DNA of 64,000 bases from Hymenobacter edaphi (lineage in GTDB: Bacteria; Bacteroidota; Bacteroidia; Cytophagales; Hymenobacteraceae). Numbering within the stretch: position 1 is the stretch's first letter; each line of letters opens with the position of its first letter. Below, piece by piece: positions 24,915 through 33,709 of this stretch. The translations under genes were made by a program, and so were the position numbers. The stretch is from NCBI RefSeq assembly GCF_003258365.1, contig NZ_QHKM01000001.1, positions 372,001 through 436,000 on the forward strand, read 5' to 3'. Below the pieces are notes generated by a model. It did not search any database and was not told the origin of the DNA. It saw only the letters and a list, made by a program, of their open reading frames with translations.

Positions 24915-27746
24915 ATGAAAGCACTTCGACTCCTGACGGTGCTGCTGCTGGCGCTGACCGGCGTGGCGCGGGCGCAGGTGGTAACCACCAACCCCCCGTT
25001 CTTCACCGCCGCCGACGCGGTGACGCTGACCTTCGACGCCGCGCAGGGCAACCAAGGGCTCAACAACTTCGCCGGCGACGTGTACGCCCACATCGGCGTC
25101 ATCACCAACCTGAGCACCTCGCCCTCGGACTGGAAATACGTGAAGTTCACCAACTTCAACGTCGCTGATCCGTCGGTGCAACTGACGCGCACCGGCACCA
25201 ACACCTACACGCTGAGCATCACCCCGAGCGTGCGCGCCTGGTTCAACGTGCCCGCCGCCGAACAGATTCTGAAGCTGGCCATGGTGTTCCGCAACGCCGC
25301 CGGCACGCAGGTCGGCCGCGCCACCGGCGGCGGCGACATCTTCGTCGACGTGGCCCAGACCAGCGCCCTGGCCGTGCGCATTACCGCCCCGACCACGGGC
25401 CAGAACCCGACCTTCATCAGCGCGGGCGCCACCGTGAACGTGACCGGCACGGCCTCGCAGGCCGCCACGCTCACCCTGCGCCTCAACGGCACGCAGATCA
25501 GCCAGCAAACCAACGCCACCGCCTTCACCGGCAGCGTGACCCCGACCCAGGCCGGCCGCAACGTCATCCGCCTGACCGCCACTCAGGGCACCACCGCCGT
25601 GTCCGACTCGGCCATTGTGTACGTGCGCCCGGCCGTGACCACCGCCGCCCTGCCCACCGGCATGCGCGACGGCATCAACTACCTGGCCGGCGGCACCTCC
25701 GCCGTGCTGGTGCTGACGGCCCCGAGCAAGCAGTTCGTGTACGCCATCGGCGAGTTCAACAACTGGCAGCCGACCACGGCCGGCTACATGAACAAGACCC
25801 CCGACGGCAACCAGTGGTGGGTGCAGCTCAACGGCCTGACCGCCGGCCAGGAGTACGCCTTCCAGTACCTGGTCGACGGCGACCTGCGCGTGGCCGACCC
25901 CTACGCCGAGAAGGTGCTCGACCCGAACAACGACCAGTACATTCCGACCGTCACCTACCCCAACCTGAAGGCCTACCCCACGGGCCGCACCACCGGCATC
26001 GTGTCGGTGCTGCAAACCAACGCCCCGGGCTATACCTGGCAGGTGACCAACTTCCAGAAGCCGGCCAAGACCAAGCTGGTGGTGTACGAGCTGCTGCTGC
26101 GCGACTTCATTGCCCGCCACGACTACCAGACGCTCATCGACACGCTGGGCTACCTGCAGCGCCTCGGCGTGAATGCCATCGAGCTGATGCCGGTGGGTGA
26201 GTTTGAGGGCAACGAATCGTGGGGCTACAACCCCTCGTTCCACATGGCCCCCGACAAGTACTACGGCCCGAAAAACGAGCTGAAGCGCTTTGTCGACGCG
26301 GCCCACGCCCGCGGCATGGCCGTGATTCTGGACATGGTGCTCAACCACGCCTTCGGCCAGAACCCGATGGTGCAGCTGTACTTCTCCAACGGCAACGTAA
26401 CCGCGGCCTCGCCCTGGTTTAACGTCACGCCCACCCACCCCTTCAACGTGGGCTACGACTTCAACCACGAAAGCACCCTCACCCGCAACTACTGCAAGCG
26501 CGTGATGGAGTACTGGCTGCAGGAGTACCACATGGACGGCTACCGCTTCGACCTCTCGAAGGGCTTCACCCAGGTCAACTCCGGCTCGAACGTGGGCCAG
26601 TGGGGCCAGTACGACCAGTCGCGCGTCAACATCTGGACCGACTACAACAACTACATCAAAACGGTTGATCCGAACGCGTACGTTATCCTGGAGCACTTTG
26701 CCGACAACTCGGAGGAAACTGTGCTGGCCAACGCCGGCATGATGCTGTGGGGCAACCTGAACCACAACTACGCCGAGGCCACCATGGGTTGGGTGAGCAC
26801 CTCCAACCTCAGCTGGGGCTACTACGGCAGCGGCAACGGCGGCCGCGGCTGGTCGCAGCCCGGCCTGGTGACCTACATGGAAAGCCACGACGAGGAGCGG
26901 CAGGTGTTTAAGAACCTCACCTACGGCAACCAGTCGAACCCCAACCACAACACGCAGAGCCTGCCCGTGGCCCTGGCACGCAGCGAAGCCGCCGCGGCCT
27001 TCTTCTTCACCGTGCCCGGCCCGAAAATGATCTGGCAGTTCGGCGAAGTGGGCTACGACGTGAGCATCGACTTCAACGGCCGCGTAGGCAACAAGCCCAT
27101 CCGCTGGAACTACTACCAGGAGCCCGCCCGCCGCAAGCTTTACGACGTGTACAGCTCGCTTATCGCCCTGAAGAAAAGCCAGCCCGTGTTCGACAACCCC
27201 ACCAGCTACTCCCAGTCGCTGGCCGGGGCCGCCAAGTCGATTCACCTCAGCGACGCGGCCCAGAAGGTGACCGTAATCGGCAACTTCGACGTGAACAGCC
27301 TCACCATCGACCCGGCCTTCCAGCAAACCGGTAAGTGGTACAACTACCTCTCCGGTGACAGCATCAGCGTGACGAACGTGAATGCCCAACTGACGCTGCA
27401 GCCCGGCGAATACCGCGTCTACACCACCAGCCGCGTGCGCCGCCCGGCCACGGTGCTGGCCTCGAAAGCCGCCCAGCAGGTCGCGGCCCTCGGCCTGAGC
27501 GTGGCCCCGAACCCCGCCGCCGCCCGCGCCACCGTGCGCCTGACGCTGCCCTCGGCCTCGCCCGTCACGGTGAGCGTGCGCAACGTTATCGGCCGCGAGG
27601 TGCGCCGCGTGCAGCTGCCCGCCCGCCCGGCCGGGGCTGCCGTGGAAGTGCCGCTGACCCTCGACGGCCTGGCCGCCGGGCTGTACCTGGTGAACGTGCA
27701 GGCCGGGGCGGCCAGCGCCACCACCCGCCTCGTGGTGCAGCCCTAG
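24915..27746 (+). CDS. T9SS-secreted GH13 alpha-amylase-type glycoside hydrolase
   Basis: 943 residues. Signal peptide to about 21; N-terminal beta domains; an Ig-like domain (about 155-235); a CBM48-like starch-binding module (FNNWQPTTAG, about 280); then the GH13 barrel. The four conserved regions are DMVLNHAF, GYRFDLSKG with nucleophile Asp546, VILEHFAD with acid/base Glu593, and MESHDEER with Asp659. The C-terminal 80 residues (LSVAPNPAAARATVRL...GLYLVNVQ) are a type A T9SS sorting domain, so the enzyme is exported and attached to the cell surface or released. It probably attacks alpha-glucans and feeds oligosaccharides to the nearby Sus system. Exact specificity is not readable. Confidence 0.93.
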   Translation: MKALRLLTVLLLALTGVARAQVVTTNPPFFTAADAVTLTFDAAQGNQGLNNFAGDVYAHIGVITNLSTSPSDWKYVKFTNFNVADPSVQLTRTGTNTYTLSITPSVRAWFNVPAAEQILKLAMVFRNAAGTQVGRATGGGDIFVDVAQTSALAVRITAPTTGQNPTFISAGATVNVTGTASQAATLTLRLNGTQISQQTNATAFTGSVTPTQAGRNVIRLTATQGTTAVSDSAIVYVRPAVTTAALPTGMRDGINYLAGGTSAVLVLTAPSKQFVYAIGEFNNWQPTTAGYMNKTPDGNQWWVQLNGLTAGQEYAFQYLVDGDLRVADPYAEKVLDPNNDQYIPTVTYPNLKAYPTGRTTGIVSVLQTNAPGYTWQVTNFQKPAKTKLVVYELLLRDFIARHDYQTLIDTLGYLQRLGVNAIELMPVGEFEGNESWGYNPSFHMAPDKYYGPKNELKRFVDAAHARGMAVILDMVLNHAFGQNPMVQLYFSNGNVTAASPWFNVTPTHPFNVGYDFNHESTLTRNYCKRVMEYWLQEYHMDGYRFDLSKGFTQVNSGSNVGQWGQYDQSRVNIWTDYNNYIKTVDPNAYVILEHFADNSEETVLANAGMMLWGNLNHNYAEATMGWVSTSNLSWGYYGSGNGGRGWSQPGLVTYMESHDEERQVFKNLTYGNQSNPNHNTQSLPVALARSEAAAAFFFTVPGPKMIWQFGEVGYDVSIDFNGRVGNKPIRWNYYQEPARRKLYDVYSSLIALKKSQPVFDNPTSYSQSLAGAAKSIHLSDAAQKVTVIGNFDVNSLTIDPAFQQTGKWYNYLSGDSISVTNVNAQLTLQPGEYRVYTTSRVRRPATVLASKAAQQVAALGLSVAPNPAAARATVRLTLPSASPVTVSVRNVIGREVRRVQLPARPAGAAVEVPLTLDGLAAGLYLVNVQAGAASATTRLVVQP

Positions 27747-27748
27747 CC

Positions 27749-27773
27749 AATGACTGAATGACCGAATGATTGC
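27749..27773. repeat. Single-arm octamer array (AATGACTG type)
   Basis: Three 8-base units AATGACTG, AATGACCG, AATGATTG directly after the GH13 stop codon. No complementary arm is visible, so it may be a half or decayed element. Confidence 0.5.
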
Positions 27774-27794
27774 TGTCCGGTCCTTGTGGTGAAA

Positions 27795-27839
27795 CACGAA
27801 ACAGCCCGCCCCAAATTGCTCGGGGCGGGCTGTTTCGTG
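27795..27839. terminator. Terminator after the GH13 gene
   Basis: Perfect 18-base arms beginning CACGAAACAGCCCGCC with a nine-base loop. Internal A and T runs make it usable in both directions. Confidence 0.8.
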
Positions 27840-27894
27840 CTTGGTAGGCTGAAGAAGACGTCGGCGGTGGTCCTTGCCCGCCGCCGCGCGGCAC

Positions 27895-28018
27895 CATATT
27901 GGTAGAACCTGCGCGTTAAATTATGGCGGGCTGAGCAGCAGCGCAGCGGCCTTGCGGAAGTTGCTGCCGTCAATCCAAGAGCTGACGTCCCGGCACCCGT
28001 TCCATGCCGCTGCGCTGC
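27895..28018. repeat. Interspersed repeat with GC-rich inverted repeat, copy B
   Basis: CATATTGGTAG is followed about 32 bases later by GCAGCGCAGCGGC and, 55 bases on, by its exact complement. Same order of features as 9109-9197, but with a longer loop. Confidence 0.5.
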
Positions 28019-28091
28019 AACTCCTAACGTATCACCTCCGGCCTTCTGCCAACGTGGCTGTAGCCACGAGCGGACGGGCAATGCGTACAAG

Positions 28092-28129
28092 CCGAAGGGG
28101 CGACGCGTATACACGCGCCGCCCCTTCGG
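28092..28129. terminator. Terminator of the BadF-type kinase gene
   Basis: 17-base arms beginning CCGAAGGGGCG with one mismatch and a four-base loop, 16 bases beyond the kinase stop codon. The T run on the minus strand is weak. Confidence 0.6.
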
Positions 28130-28145
28130 TAATTATTGTAGCCTG

Positions 28146-29006
28146 CTACTCCGCCGCGGCCATTTCCACGTGGTAGTCCACCAGCGAATCGATGGGGGAG
28201 CGGATGATCTTGCCCACTTCCATGCCGTGCGAGCGGGCCACCTGGGCCAGCGCGTCGCGGAAGTTGTAGCCCACCGAGCCCACGCAGTTGAACGAGTAGT
28301 TCTGGTAGCCCGGGTACTGAATCACCAGGTTCTGGAAGAAGGCCTCGAAGCCCTCGACCACGATGTCGCGGCAGTAGCTTACGTTGTTGTGGTCGTAGGC
28401 AAACTTGCTGAACGAGGCCAGGAAGCGGTTGGGCAGCGGCTGGTTGTAGACGCGGTCGAAGATCTGCTCGTTTTCCAGGCCGTACTGCTCGCGGAAGGCC
28501 TCCTGCAGGCCGTCGGGCAGCAGGTCGCGCATGTAGTCGCGCAGCAGACGCTTGCCGATCCAGGAGCCCGAGCCCTCGTCGCCCAGGAAGTAGCCCAGCG
28601 AGTCGATGTTGTGGGTAATGTCCTTGCCGTCGTAGATGGCGGAGTTGGTGCCCGTGCCGAGGATGGCCGCGAAGCCCGGCTTGTTGCCCAGCAGCGCCCG
28701 GGCCGAAGCCAGCAGGTCGTGGCCGACGAAGATGTTGGCCAGCGGAAACACCTGGCGCATGGCCTGCTCCACGATGGCCACATTGTGCTCGGTGGAGCAG
28801 CCCGCGCCGTAGTAGCTCACTTCGCGCACCGCCTGCCGGTTCAGCGTGTCGGGCAGGCTGGCATCCAGCGACGCCACGATGCCGGCCGTGTCGATGAAGT
28901 AGGGGTTGTAGCCTTCCGTGTTGAAGTGCACGCGCTGCTGCGGGTCGGCCAGATCAAGTTGGCACCAGCTGGTCTTGGTGGAGCCGCCGTCGGCAATCAG
29001 GATCAT
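28146..29006 (-). CDS. BadF/BcrA-family ATPase, probable N-acetylglucosamine or related sugar kinase
   Basis: 286 residues of the ASKHA fold. The phosphate-1 loop is ADGGSTKTSW near the N-terminus, phosphate-2 is AILGTGTNSA (about 122-131) and there is an adenosine-motif segment FNCVGSVGYNF. Proteins of this length in Bacteroidota are usually annotated as N-acetylglucosamine kinase-like; the true sugar is uncertain, and other BadF ATPases have unrelated roles. ATG 29006 begins the beta strand before the phosphate loop; a start nine codons earlier is also open. It sits inside the glycan region, so phosphorylation of an imported sugar fits the context but is inference. Confidence 0.82.
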   Translation of the reverse strand: MILIADGGSTKTSWCQLDLADPQQRVHFNTEGYNPYFIDTAGIVASLDASLPDTLNRQAVREVSYYGAGCSTEHNVAIVEQAMRQVFPLANIFVGHDLLASARALLGNKPGFAAILGTGTNSAIYDGKDITHNIDSLGYFLGDEGSGSWIGKRLLRDYMRDLLPDGLQEAFREQYGLENEQIFDRVYNQPLPNRFLASFSKFAYDHNNVSYCRDIVVEGFEAFFQNLVIQYPGYQNYSFNCVGSVGYNFRDALAQVARSHGMEVGKIIRSPIDSLVDYHVEMAAAE

Positions 29007-29291
29007 AGAAAGGGAGAGGTTGCGGTAAGACATATCCGCGACACCGGGGCGGCACGGGGCGGCTAAGTTACGGGCCGGCGCGGAAGTTGGCGCGGATTCC
29101 GCATTTCCAGGTCGGGTTTTTTCAAGCCCGTAAGTGAGCCTTTACACACGGCGGTCAATGAGTTAGGAATAATGCAGCTTTTGGTGAAAAAAACGCGCAA
29201 CTTAAATGGGGCATTTTTGCGTAATATTTAACATCTTTCCTGCGTCATTACTGCATTTTCAACATTTCCCACCTCACTTCACACTACTCAC

Positions 29292-30482
29292 ATGAAGTAC
29301 ATCTCTACCCTGCTTGCAACCGGCGCACTGGCTACGATGGGCCTTGGCGCCCAAGCACAGGCCCCGATTACTGTCAACGGGCAACTGGCGGCCACGGAAG
29401 TAACCACCAGCGGCTACCAGCTGGTAGGCCGTTTCACCAACACGCGCGGCTTCGGCGACGCTGGCCTGCTGGCTCTTTACGCCGCCTCCGACGCCAACAA
29501 CGTTTACTTCTTTCTCGCCGGCACGCTGGAAAACGGCGCTGGCGGCGTGAGCAACTCCCTGCAGCTTTACATCGACCGTCCCGGTACCACCACGGGCGTG
29601 CCGGTGGGCACCTCGCTGCCGGCCGGCACGGGCTCCTTCGCCGGCTCGACGTTCAAGCTGGACTTTGCCCCCGACATGGCCATCGGCATCCGAGGCACGG
29701 GCACGGCCAACCAGGTGCATGTTGACGGCGTGGTGTACACCTCCGCCACGGCCGCTACGGGCGGCACCCTGACGGGCACCACCCCGCTGGCCACCAACGG
29801 CACGGCCGGCACCGTGACGGCCGCCAACGCCGGCGGCAACCTGGCTCCGTTCGTCGGCGCGCAGGTCGCTTACACCAGCAGCAGCGCTCTGTCGACCAAC
29901 CCCGGCTTTGCCAGCAACGGCAACGCGCCGAGCAACGGGCTGGAAATTGCCGTTAGCCGTACGGCCATCGGCATGCCCGCGGCGGGCGGCACGGTGCGCA
30001 TCTTCGCCCTGCAGAACAACGCCGGCGGTGACTACCTCTCCAGCGACTTCATCCCGCAGAACAACGCCCCGATTCCGGCTTCGACGGGCTACCCGCTGCC
30101 CAACCTGGGCCCGGCCGGCGGCACCAACGGCGTGAACTTCGCCAACGTGCCCGGCACCCAGGCCGGCGTGCTGAACGTAACGACCACCTCGCTGACGGTA
30201 ACCGGCAACCGCGCCGCCGCCGAGGCCGTGGCCCTGAGCGTGTACCCCAACCCGGTGCAGGGCGAGGCCACCGTGTCGTACCGCGTGCAGAACGCCCAGC
30301 AGCCCGTCAACATCGAGCTGACGGACCTGATGGGCCGCCGCGTGAGCACGGTGTTTGCCGGCTCGCAGAGCGTGGGCGTGCAAAGCCAGAAGCTGAACTC
30401 CGGCAACGTAGCCGCCGGCACCTACCTCGTGAAAGTGCGGGTGGGCGAGCAGGTCGCCACCCACAAGGTGACCCTGCTGTAA
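29292..30482 (+). CDS. T9SS-secreted hypothetical protein
   Basis: 396 residues. Signal peptide ending near GAQAQA; a Gly/Thr/Ala-rich beta domain (about 25-300) with YAASDANNVYFFLAGTLEN and LQLYIDRPG, resembling the carbohydrate-binding CBM9/DOMON-like sandwich; and a type A T9SS sorting domain from about 318 (LSVYPNPVQGEATVSY...GTYLVKVRVGEQVATHKVTLL). The binding role is a guess from fold-like pattern. It lies between the sugar kinase and SusE, separated from both by terminators or divergent promoters. An AT-rich region of about 180 bases upstream probably holds its promoter. Confidence 0.85.
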   Translation: MKYISTLLATGALATMGLGAQAQAPITVNGQLAATEVTTSGYQLVGRFTNTRGFGDAGLLALYAASDANNVYFFLAGTLENGAGGVSNSLQLYIDRPGTTTGVPVGTSLPAGTGSFAGSTFKLDFAPDMAIGIRGTGTANQVHVDGVVYTSATAATGGTLTGTTPLATNGTAGTVTAANAGGNLAPFVGAQVAYTSSSALSTNPGFASNGNAPSNGLEIAVSRTAIGMPAAGGTVRIFALQNNAGGDYLSSDFIPQNNAPIPASTGYPLPNLGPAGGTNGVNFANVPGTQAGVLNVTTTSLTVTGNRAAAEAVALSVYPNPVQGEATVSYRVQNAQQPVNIELTDLMGRRVSTVFAGSQSVGVQSQKLNSGNVAAGTYLVKVRVGEQVATHKVTLL

Positions 30483-30503
30483 GCCGTTCGCGCTACCGAT
30501 GCA

Positions 30504-30536
30504 AAAGCCTCCCGGGTTCGACCCGGGAGGCTTTTT
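30504..30536 (+). terminator. Terminator of the T9SS protein gene
   Basis: AAAAGCCTCCCGGG arm with its exact complement, a five-base loop and six T. Between it and the SusE terminator, about 260 bases of GC-rich sequence show nothing recognisable. Confidence 0.9.
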
Positions 30537-30800
30537 TGTGCGCCCACAGTTCCGCCCGCGGCCTTGGCAGAAGCGTGGCCGCGCCCCGGTGTAGTTTGAG
30601 GCGGCGGCCGGGCCGCGTCAATGCCCGCAGCGGCCGGTGGCAGGGGAGGACCCTGCCGCCGCTGCCCGGGGTCTGTAGGCGTTTGCAAGCGGCTGCGCCG
30701 GCCGCAGCGCAGCCGCCCGGCATGTGGCTGTGCCGTCAGGACCGCCGCCGAGCCCTTGCTGGACGACGACGCGGCCGCTCGAACGGGCGGCCAGGGGCCA

Positions 30801-30831
30801 AAAAAAGCCCCGCCACAGGGTGGCGGGGCTT
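30801..30831 (-). terminator. Terminator of the susCDE operon
   Basis: Arms AAGCCCCGCCAC/GTGGCGGGGCTT followed on the minus strand by a run of T, 22 bases after the susE stop. Confidence 0.88.
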
Positions 30832-30852
30832 GTAGGCTCGGGGGCGTTGCGC

Positions 30853-31980
30853 TTAGCGCGACACCGAATACTTGTAGTTGCCGGCGTCGTTCAGGTCCAG
30901 CGACACCTTGTAACCAGTGCCCGGGCTGACCAGCTTGATGTTGTCCCCGCTGTAGTCGAGGACACCGTCGGGGGCTGAGCTCGGCGAATCGCCGAAGTTG
31001 ATGGCCCAGTCGTTGTTGGCGCGGAATTTATACTCGTTGTTCGTGCCGGTGCCGGGCAGGTCAAACGTGCCTTCCCACTTCTTGGTCGTGACGTTGTAGG
31101 TCATCTGTTTCGAGGCGCTCCAGCCAGCCCCATCGTTGGTCGTAGCCGAGCCGACGATACCCCACACCACCGACGTGGCCTTGAAGGTATTGACGCCGGT
31201 GTTCAGGTCCAGCTCGATGCGGTACACGCGCCCGCCGGGCAGGGTGATGTCGTTGCCGGAGCCGGCCGCGCCCATCACGCCGTTCACCGTCACCACGTCC
31301 GTGCTCGACGTAGTCGGGGGGGCCAGCGAAGCAACGCCCGTCACCGTACCCGAGGTGGACGAGGTGTTCGAGAACTTAAAGGTGTTGTTCGGCGCGGCCG
31401 GCACGTAGATGTAGCCATCGTACTTGCGGGGCGTGGTTTCGCGCACGAAAGCCGAGCCGCTGCTCAGCGCGCCCAGCGCGCCGAACGTGTACAGCTCGCG
31501 CGAGTACGGCGTGGCCGAAATCGAGAGGGCGTTGGTGCTCATCACGATGCTCATGTTGTTGGCATAAGCAGCCCGCAGCCGAACCTCAGCCTGGCCCACC
31601 ACCTCCGGCGTAAGGCCGGCGCGGATCAGGGCGGAGTTGATTTCGCCGACGGTCAGGGTGTCGCGGGTGGTGTTCGTCCCCAGGTCGACGGTAGTCGAGT
31701 TGGCGAAGTTGCTGCCGCTCTTGGCCACTTCCAGCGAGTAGGTCACCGGAATGATGGTGGTGGCCGACGTATTGAAGGAGAGGGGCGTCCAGGAGTAGAT
31801 GATGCCCGGGCGAGCGGCGTTGGCGCTGGTCAGCACGCCATTGGCCGGCAGGCTGCTGGCCGCGGCCAGCGTCGGCGTGTTCGTGATGTCGGAAGTCACC
31901 TTGACCTCGTCCTTCTCGCAGGCGGCGAAAACAACGAGCAGGGAACCCAGGCTCACGAGCTTGAAGAAGCTGTTTTTCAT
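30853..31980 (-). CDS. susE: SusE-like outer-membrane starch-binding lipoprotein
   Basis: 375 residues with a signal peptide and lipobox (VVFAAC). The first domain (about 25-125) has the SusE/SusF pattern NGVLTSANAARPGIIYSWTPLSF; the second half contains tandem beta domains with WGIVGSATTNDGAGWSASK and YKFRANNDWAINFGD, the aromatic-rich starch-binding signature of SusE/SusF. It would sit on the cell surface and help hold alpha-glucan near the SusCD transporter. It is the last gene of susC-susD-susE, 80 bases after susD, and is followed by a strong terminator. Specificity for starch is inferred from the family and the GH13 neighbour. Confidence 0.88.
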   Translation of the reverse strand: MKNSFFKLVSLGSLLVVFAACEKDEVKVTSDITNTPTLAAASSLPANGVLTSANAARPGIIYSWTPLSFNTSATTIIPVTYSLEVAKSGSNFANSTTVDLGTNTTRDTLTVGEINSALIRAGLTPEVVGQAEVRLRAAYANNMSIVMSTNALSISATPYSRELYTFGALGALSSGSAFVRETTPRKYDGYIYVPAAPNNTFKFSNTSSTSGTVTGVASLAPPTTSSTDVVTVNGVMGAAGSGNDITLPGGRVYRIELDLNTGVNTFKATSVVWGIVGSATTNDGAGWSASKQMTYNVTTKKWEGTFDLPGTGTNNEYKFRANNDWAINFGDSPSSAPDGVLDYSGDNIKLVSPGTGYKVSLDLNDAGNYKYSVSR

Positions 31981-32060
31981 ATGGGAATGAGTGGGAAAAA
32001 ACGTGGAGAGAAACCAGGCCGGTCGGCCCCCGCGTAACGAAGGCCGACCGCCAAAAGGTT

Positions 32061-33698
32061 CTAGTAACCCGGGTCGTTTTGCTGCAGGTTGGGGTTAGCC
32101 ACCAGGTCCGTCGTCGGGATGGGGAACAGGTTGAAGCGTGCCGCCACGCCCTGCCCGGCCGTCGCGCCGCCCTTGAAGGGCCACACGTAGGTGCCGCTGG
32201 TGAAGAGGCCGAAGCGGATCAGGTCCGTCCGACGGTGCCCTTCCCAGTACAGTTCCCGGGCGCGCTCGTCGAGCACGGTCTGCAGGCCCTGCGCCCCGGC
32301 GGGCAGCGCGGCCAGCTGCGTGGCCCCGGCCCGGCGCCGGATGTCGTTCAGGTAGTTGAGGGCCTGGCCCGTGGTACCGCCGGTGCCGCCGCGCAGCACC
32401 GCCTCCACGTACATCAGCTCCACATCGGCGAGGCGGAACATCGGGAAGTCCGTGTCGATGAAGTTGCCTTCGCCGCCGTTCACCTTCGCGTCCGAGCCCT
32501 GCACCCCCGTCGAGGAGATGTTGCGGTACTTGGTCATCAGGTAGCCCTGGCTGAAGGTGAAGATGTCGGTGATGTCGCGCGACTGGCCGGTGGTGAAGAA
32601 CATGGCGCGGCGGTCGGAGCTGTTAGCGCCGCCGTCGAACTTGTCTACCAGGGTCGACTTGGCGCGGATGCCACCCCAGCCGCCGGCAATGCCGAAGGAG
32701 TCAGCGGCAAACACATCGAGGGCGCCGCCCACCGGGGCGTGGACCAGGAAGGTCATGCCGCCGTAGGTTTTCGTGTTGCGCCCGTCCGACGTCACCGGGA
32801 AGATGATTTCGTTGCGCGCGGCCGAGCGGTTGTTGTCGGTGCGGAACAGGTTGCGGTAGGCCGGGGAGAGCGAGTAGCCGCCCTTGGTCAATACCTCGTT
32901 GGCGTAGAACACGGCCTCGTTGTAGCGGGGCGTGCCGGTGTACACCTGCGCGTTCAGGTACAGCTTGGTGAGCAGCGTCCAGCAGGCGCCCTTGTCGGCG
33001 CGGGCGTACTCGGCCCGGGGAGCCATCAGGTCGCCCTCGATGGCTTTCAGCTCGGTCTCGATAAAGGTGAACACCTCGGCGCGGCTGCGCTGCTGGGGCA
33101 GGTCGCCGCCCACGGCGGCCGTTTCGTCGGCGAAGGGCACGTTGCCGAACATGTCGATGGCGTGCCAGTAGCTCAGGGCGCGCAGGAAGCGGGCCTCGGC
33201 GCGGTAGACGCGGATGGTCGCCTTGTCAGCGTCCGACAGCCCGCGCTCGGTCATCCGGGCATCGGTGGTCTGGCGGATAAACTCGTTGCAGAGCGCAATC
33301 TGGTAGAAAATCCGGTCGTACATGGCCCGCACAAAGTTGTTGTTGGCGTTCCACGTAAGCTTGTTGTAGTCGGGCAGGTTGCCGTCGTTCCAGGCAATGA
33401 TGGCCTCGTCGGTGGGCAGTTCCTGGGCCATCCAGTACTGGCGCAGGTAGTTGGAGAAGCCTTCGTCAATGCCCGTAATGTCGGGCTGGCCGGCCGGGCC
33501 CTGTTGGCCGCTCACGGCCAGGGTCGCGTACAGACGGGCCAGTACCTGCTTCACCTGGGCCGGGTCGCGGTAGACCACGTCCGGCACGGCGTCGAATTCC
33601 GGCGTCTGGTCCAGGTCGCCGATGCAGGAAGAAACAGCGGGGAGCAGCAGGGCCACCATGGCCAGGGCTCCCAAAGTCCGCGTGAATTTATTTTTCAT
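32061..33698 (-). CDS. susD: SusD-like outer-membrane glycan-binding lipoprotein
   Basis: 545 residues with a lipobox (AVSSC) and the RagB/SusD architecture: TPR-like helices in the N-terminal half (YWMAQELPTDEAIIAWNDGNLP, RFLRALSYWHAIDMFG) and the conserved tail FRLADVELMYVEAVLRGG...LDERARELYWEGHRRTDLIRFGLF. SusD forms the lid on the SusC barrel and binds the oligosaccharide. The gene begins 11 bases after susC ends, so the two are co-translated or at least co-transcribed. Confidence 0.95.
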   Translation of the reverse strand: MKNKFTRTLGALAMVALLLPAVSSCIGDLDQTPEFDAVPDVVYRDPAQVKQVLARLYATLAVSGQQGPAGQPDITGIDEGFSNYLRQYWMAQELPTDEAIIAWNDGNLPDYNKLTWNANNNFVRAMYDRIFYQIALCNEFIRQTTDARMTERGLSDADKATIRVYRAEARFLRALSYWHAIDMFGNVPFADETAAVGGDLPQQRSRAEVFTFIETELKAIEGDLMAPRAEYARADKGACWTLLTKLYLNAQVYTGTPRYNEAVFYANEVLTKGGYSLSPAYRNLFRTDNNRSAARNEIIFPVTSDGRNTKTYGGMTFLVHAPVGGALDVFAADSFGIAGGWGGIRAKSTLVDKFDGGANSSDRRAMFFTTGQSRDITDIFTFSQGYLMTKYRNISSTGVQGSDAKVNGGEGNFIDTDFPMFRLADVELMYVEAVLRGGTGGTTGQALNYLNDIRRRAGATQLAALPAGAQGLQTVLDERARELYWEGHRRTDLIRFGLFTSGTYVWPFKGGATAGQGVAARFNLFPIPTTDLVANPNLQQNDPGY

Positions 33699-33709
33699 CA
33701 GTGTGGGAA

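Noticed and set aside
24894-27797. A 967-codon open frame antisense to the GH13 gene
   Set aside because: His/Val/Gly-rich with no domain; it mirrors a well-supported GH13 enzyme. Similar antisense frames over susC (33701-36682), the sulfatase-fold gene (5087-6949) and aroF/AraC (46104-48632) are effects of high GC content.
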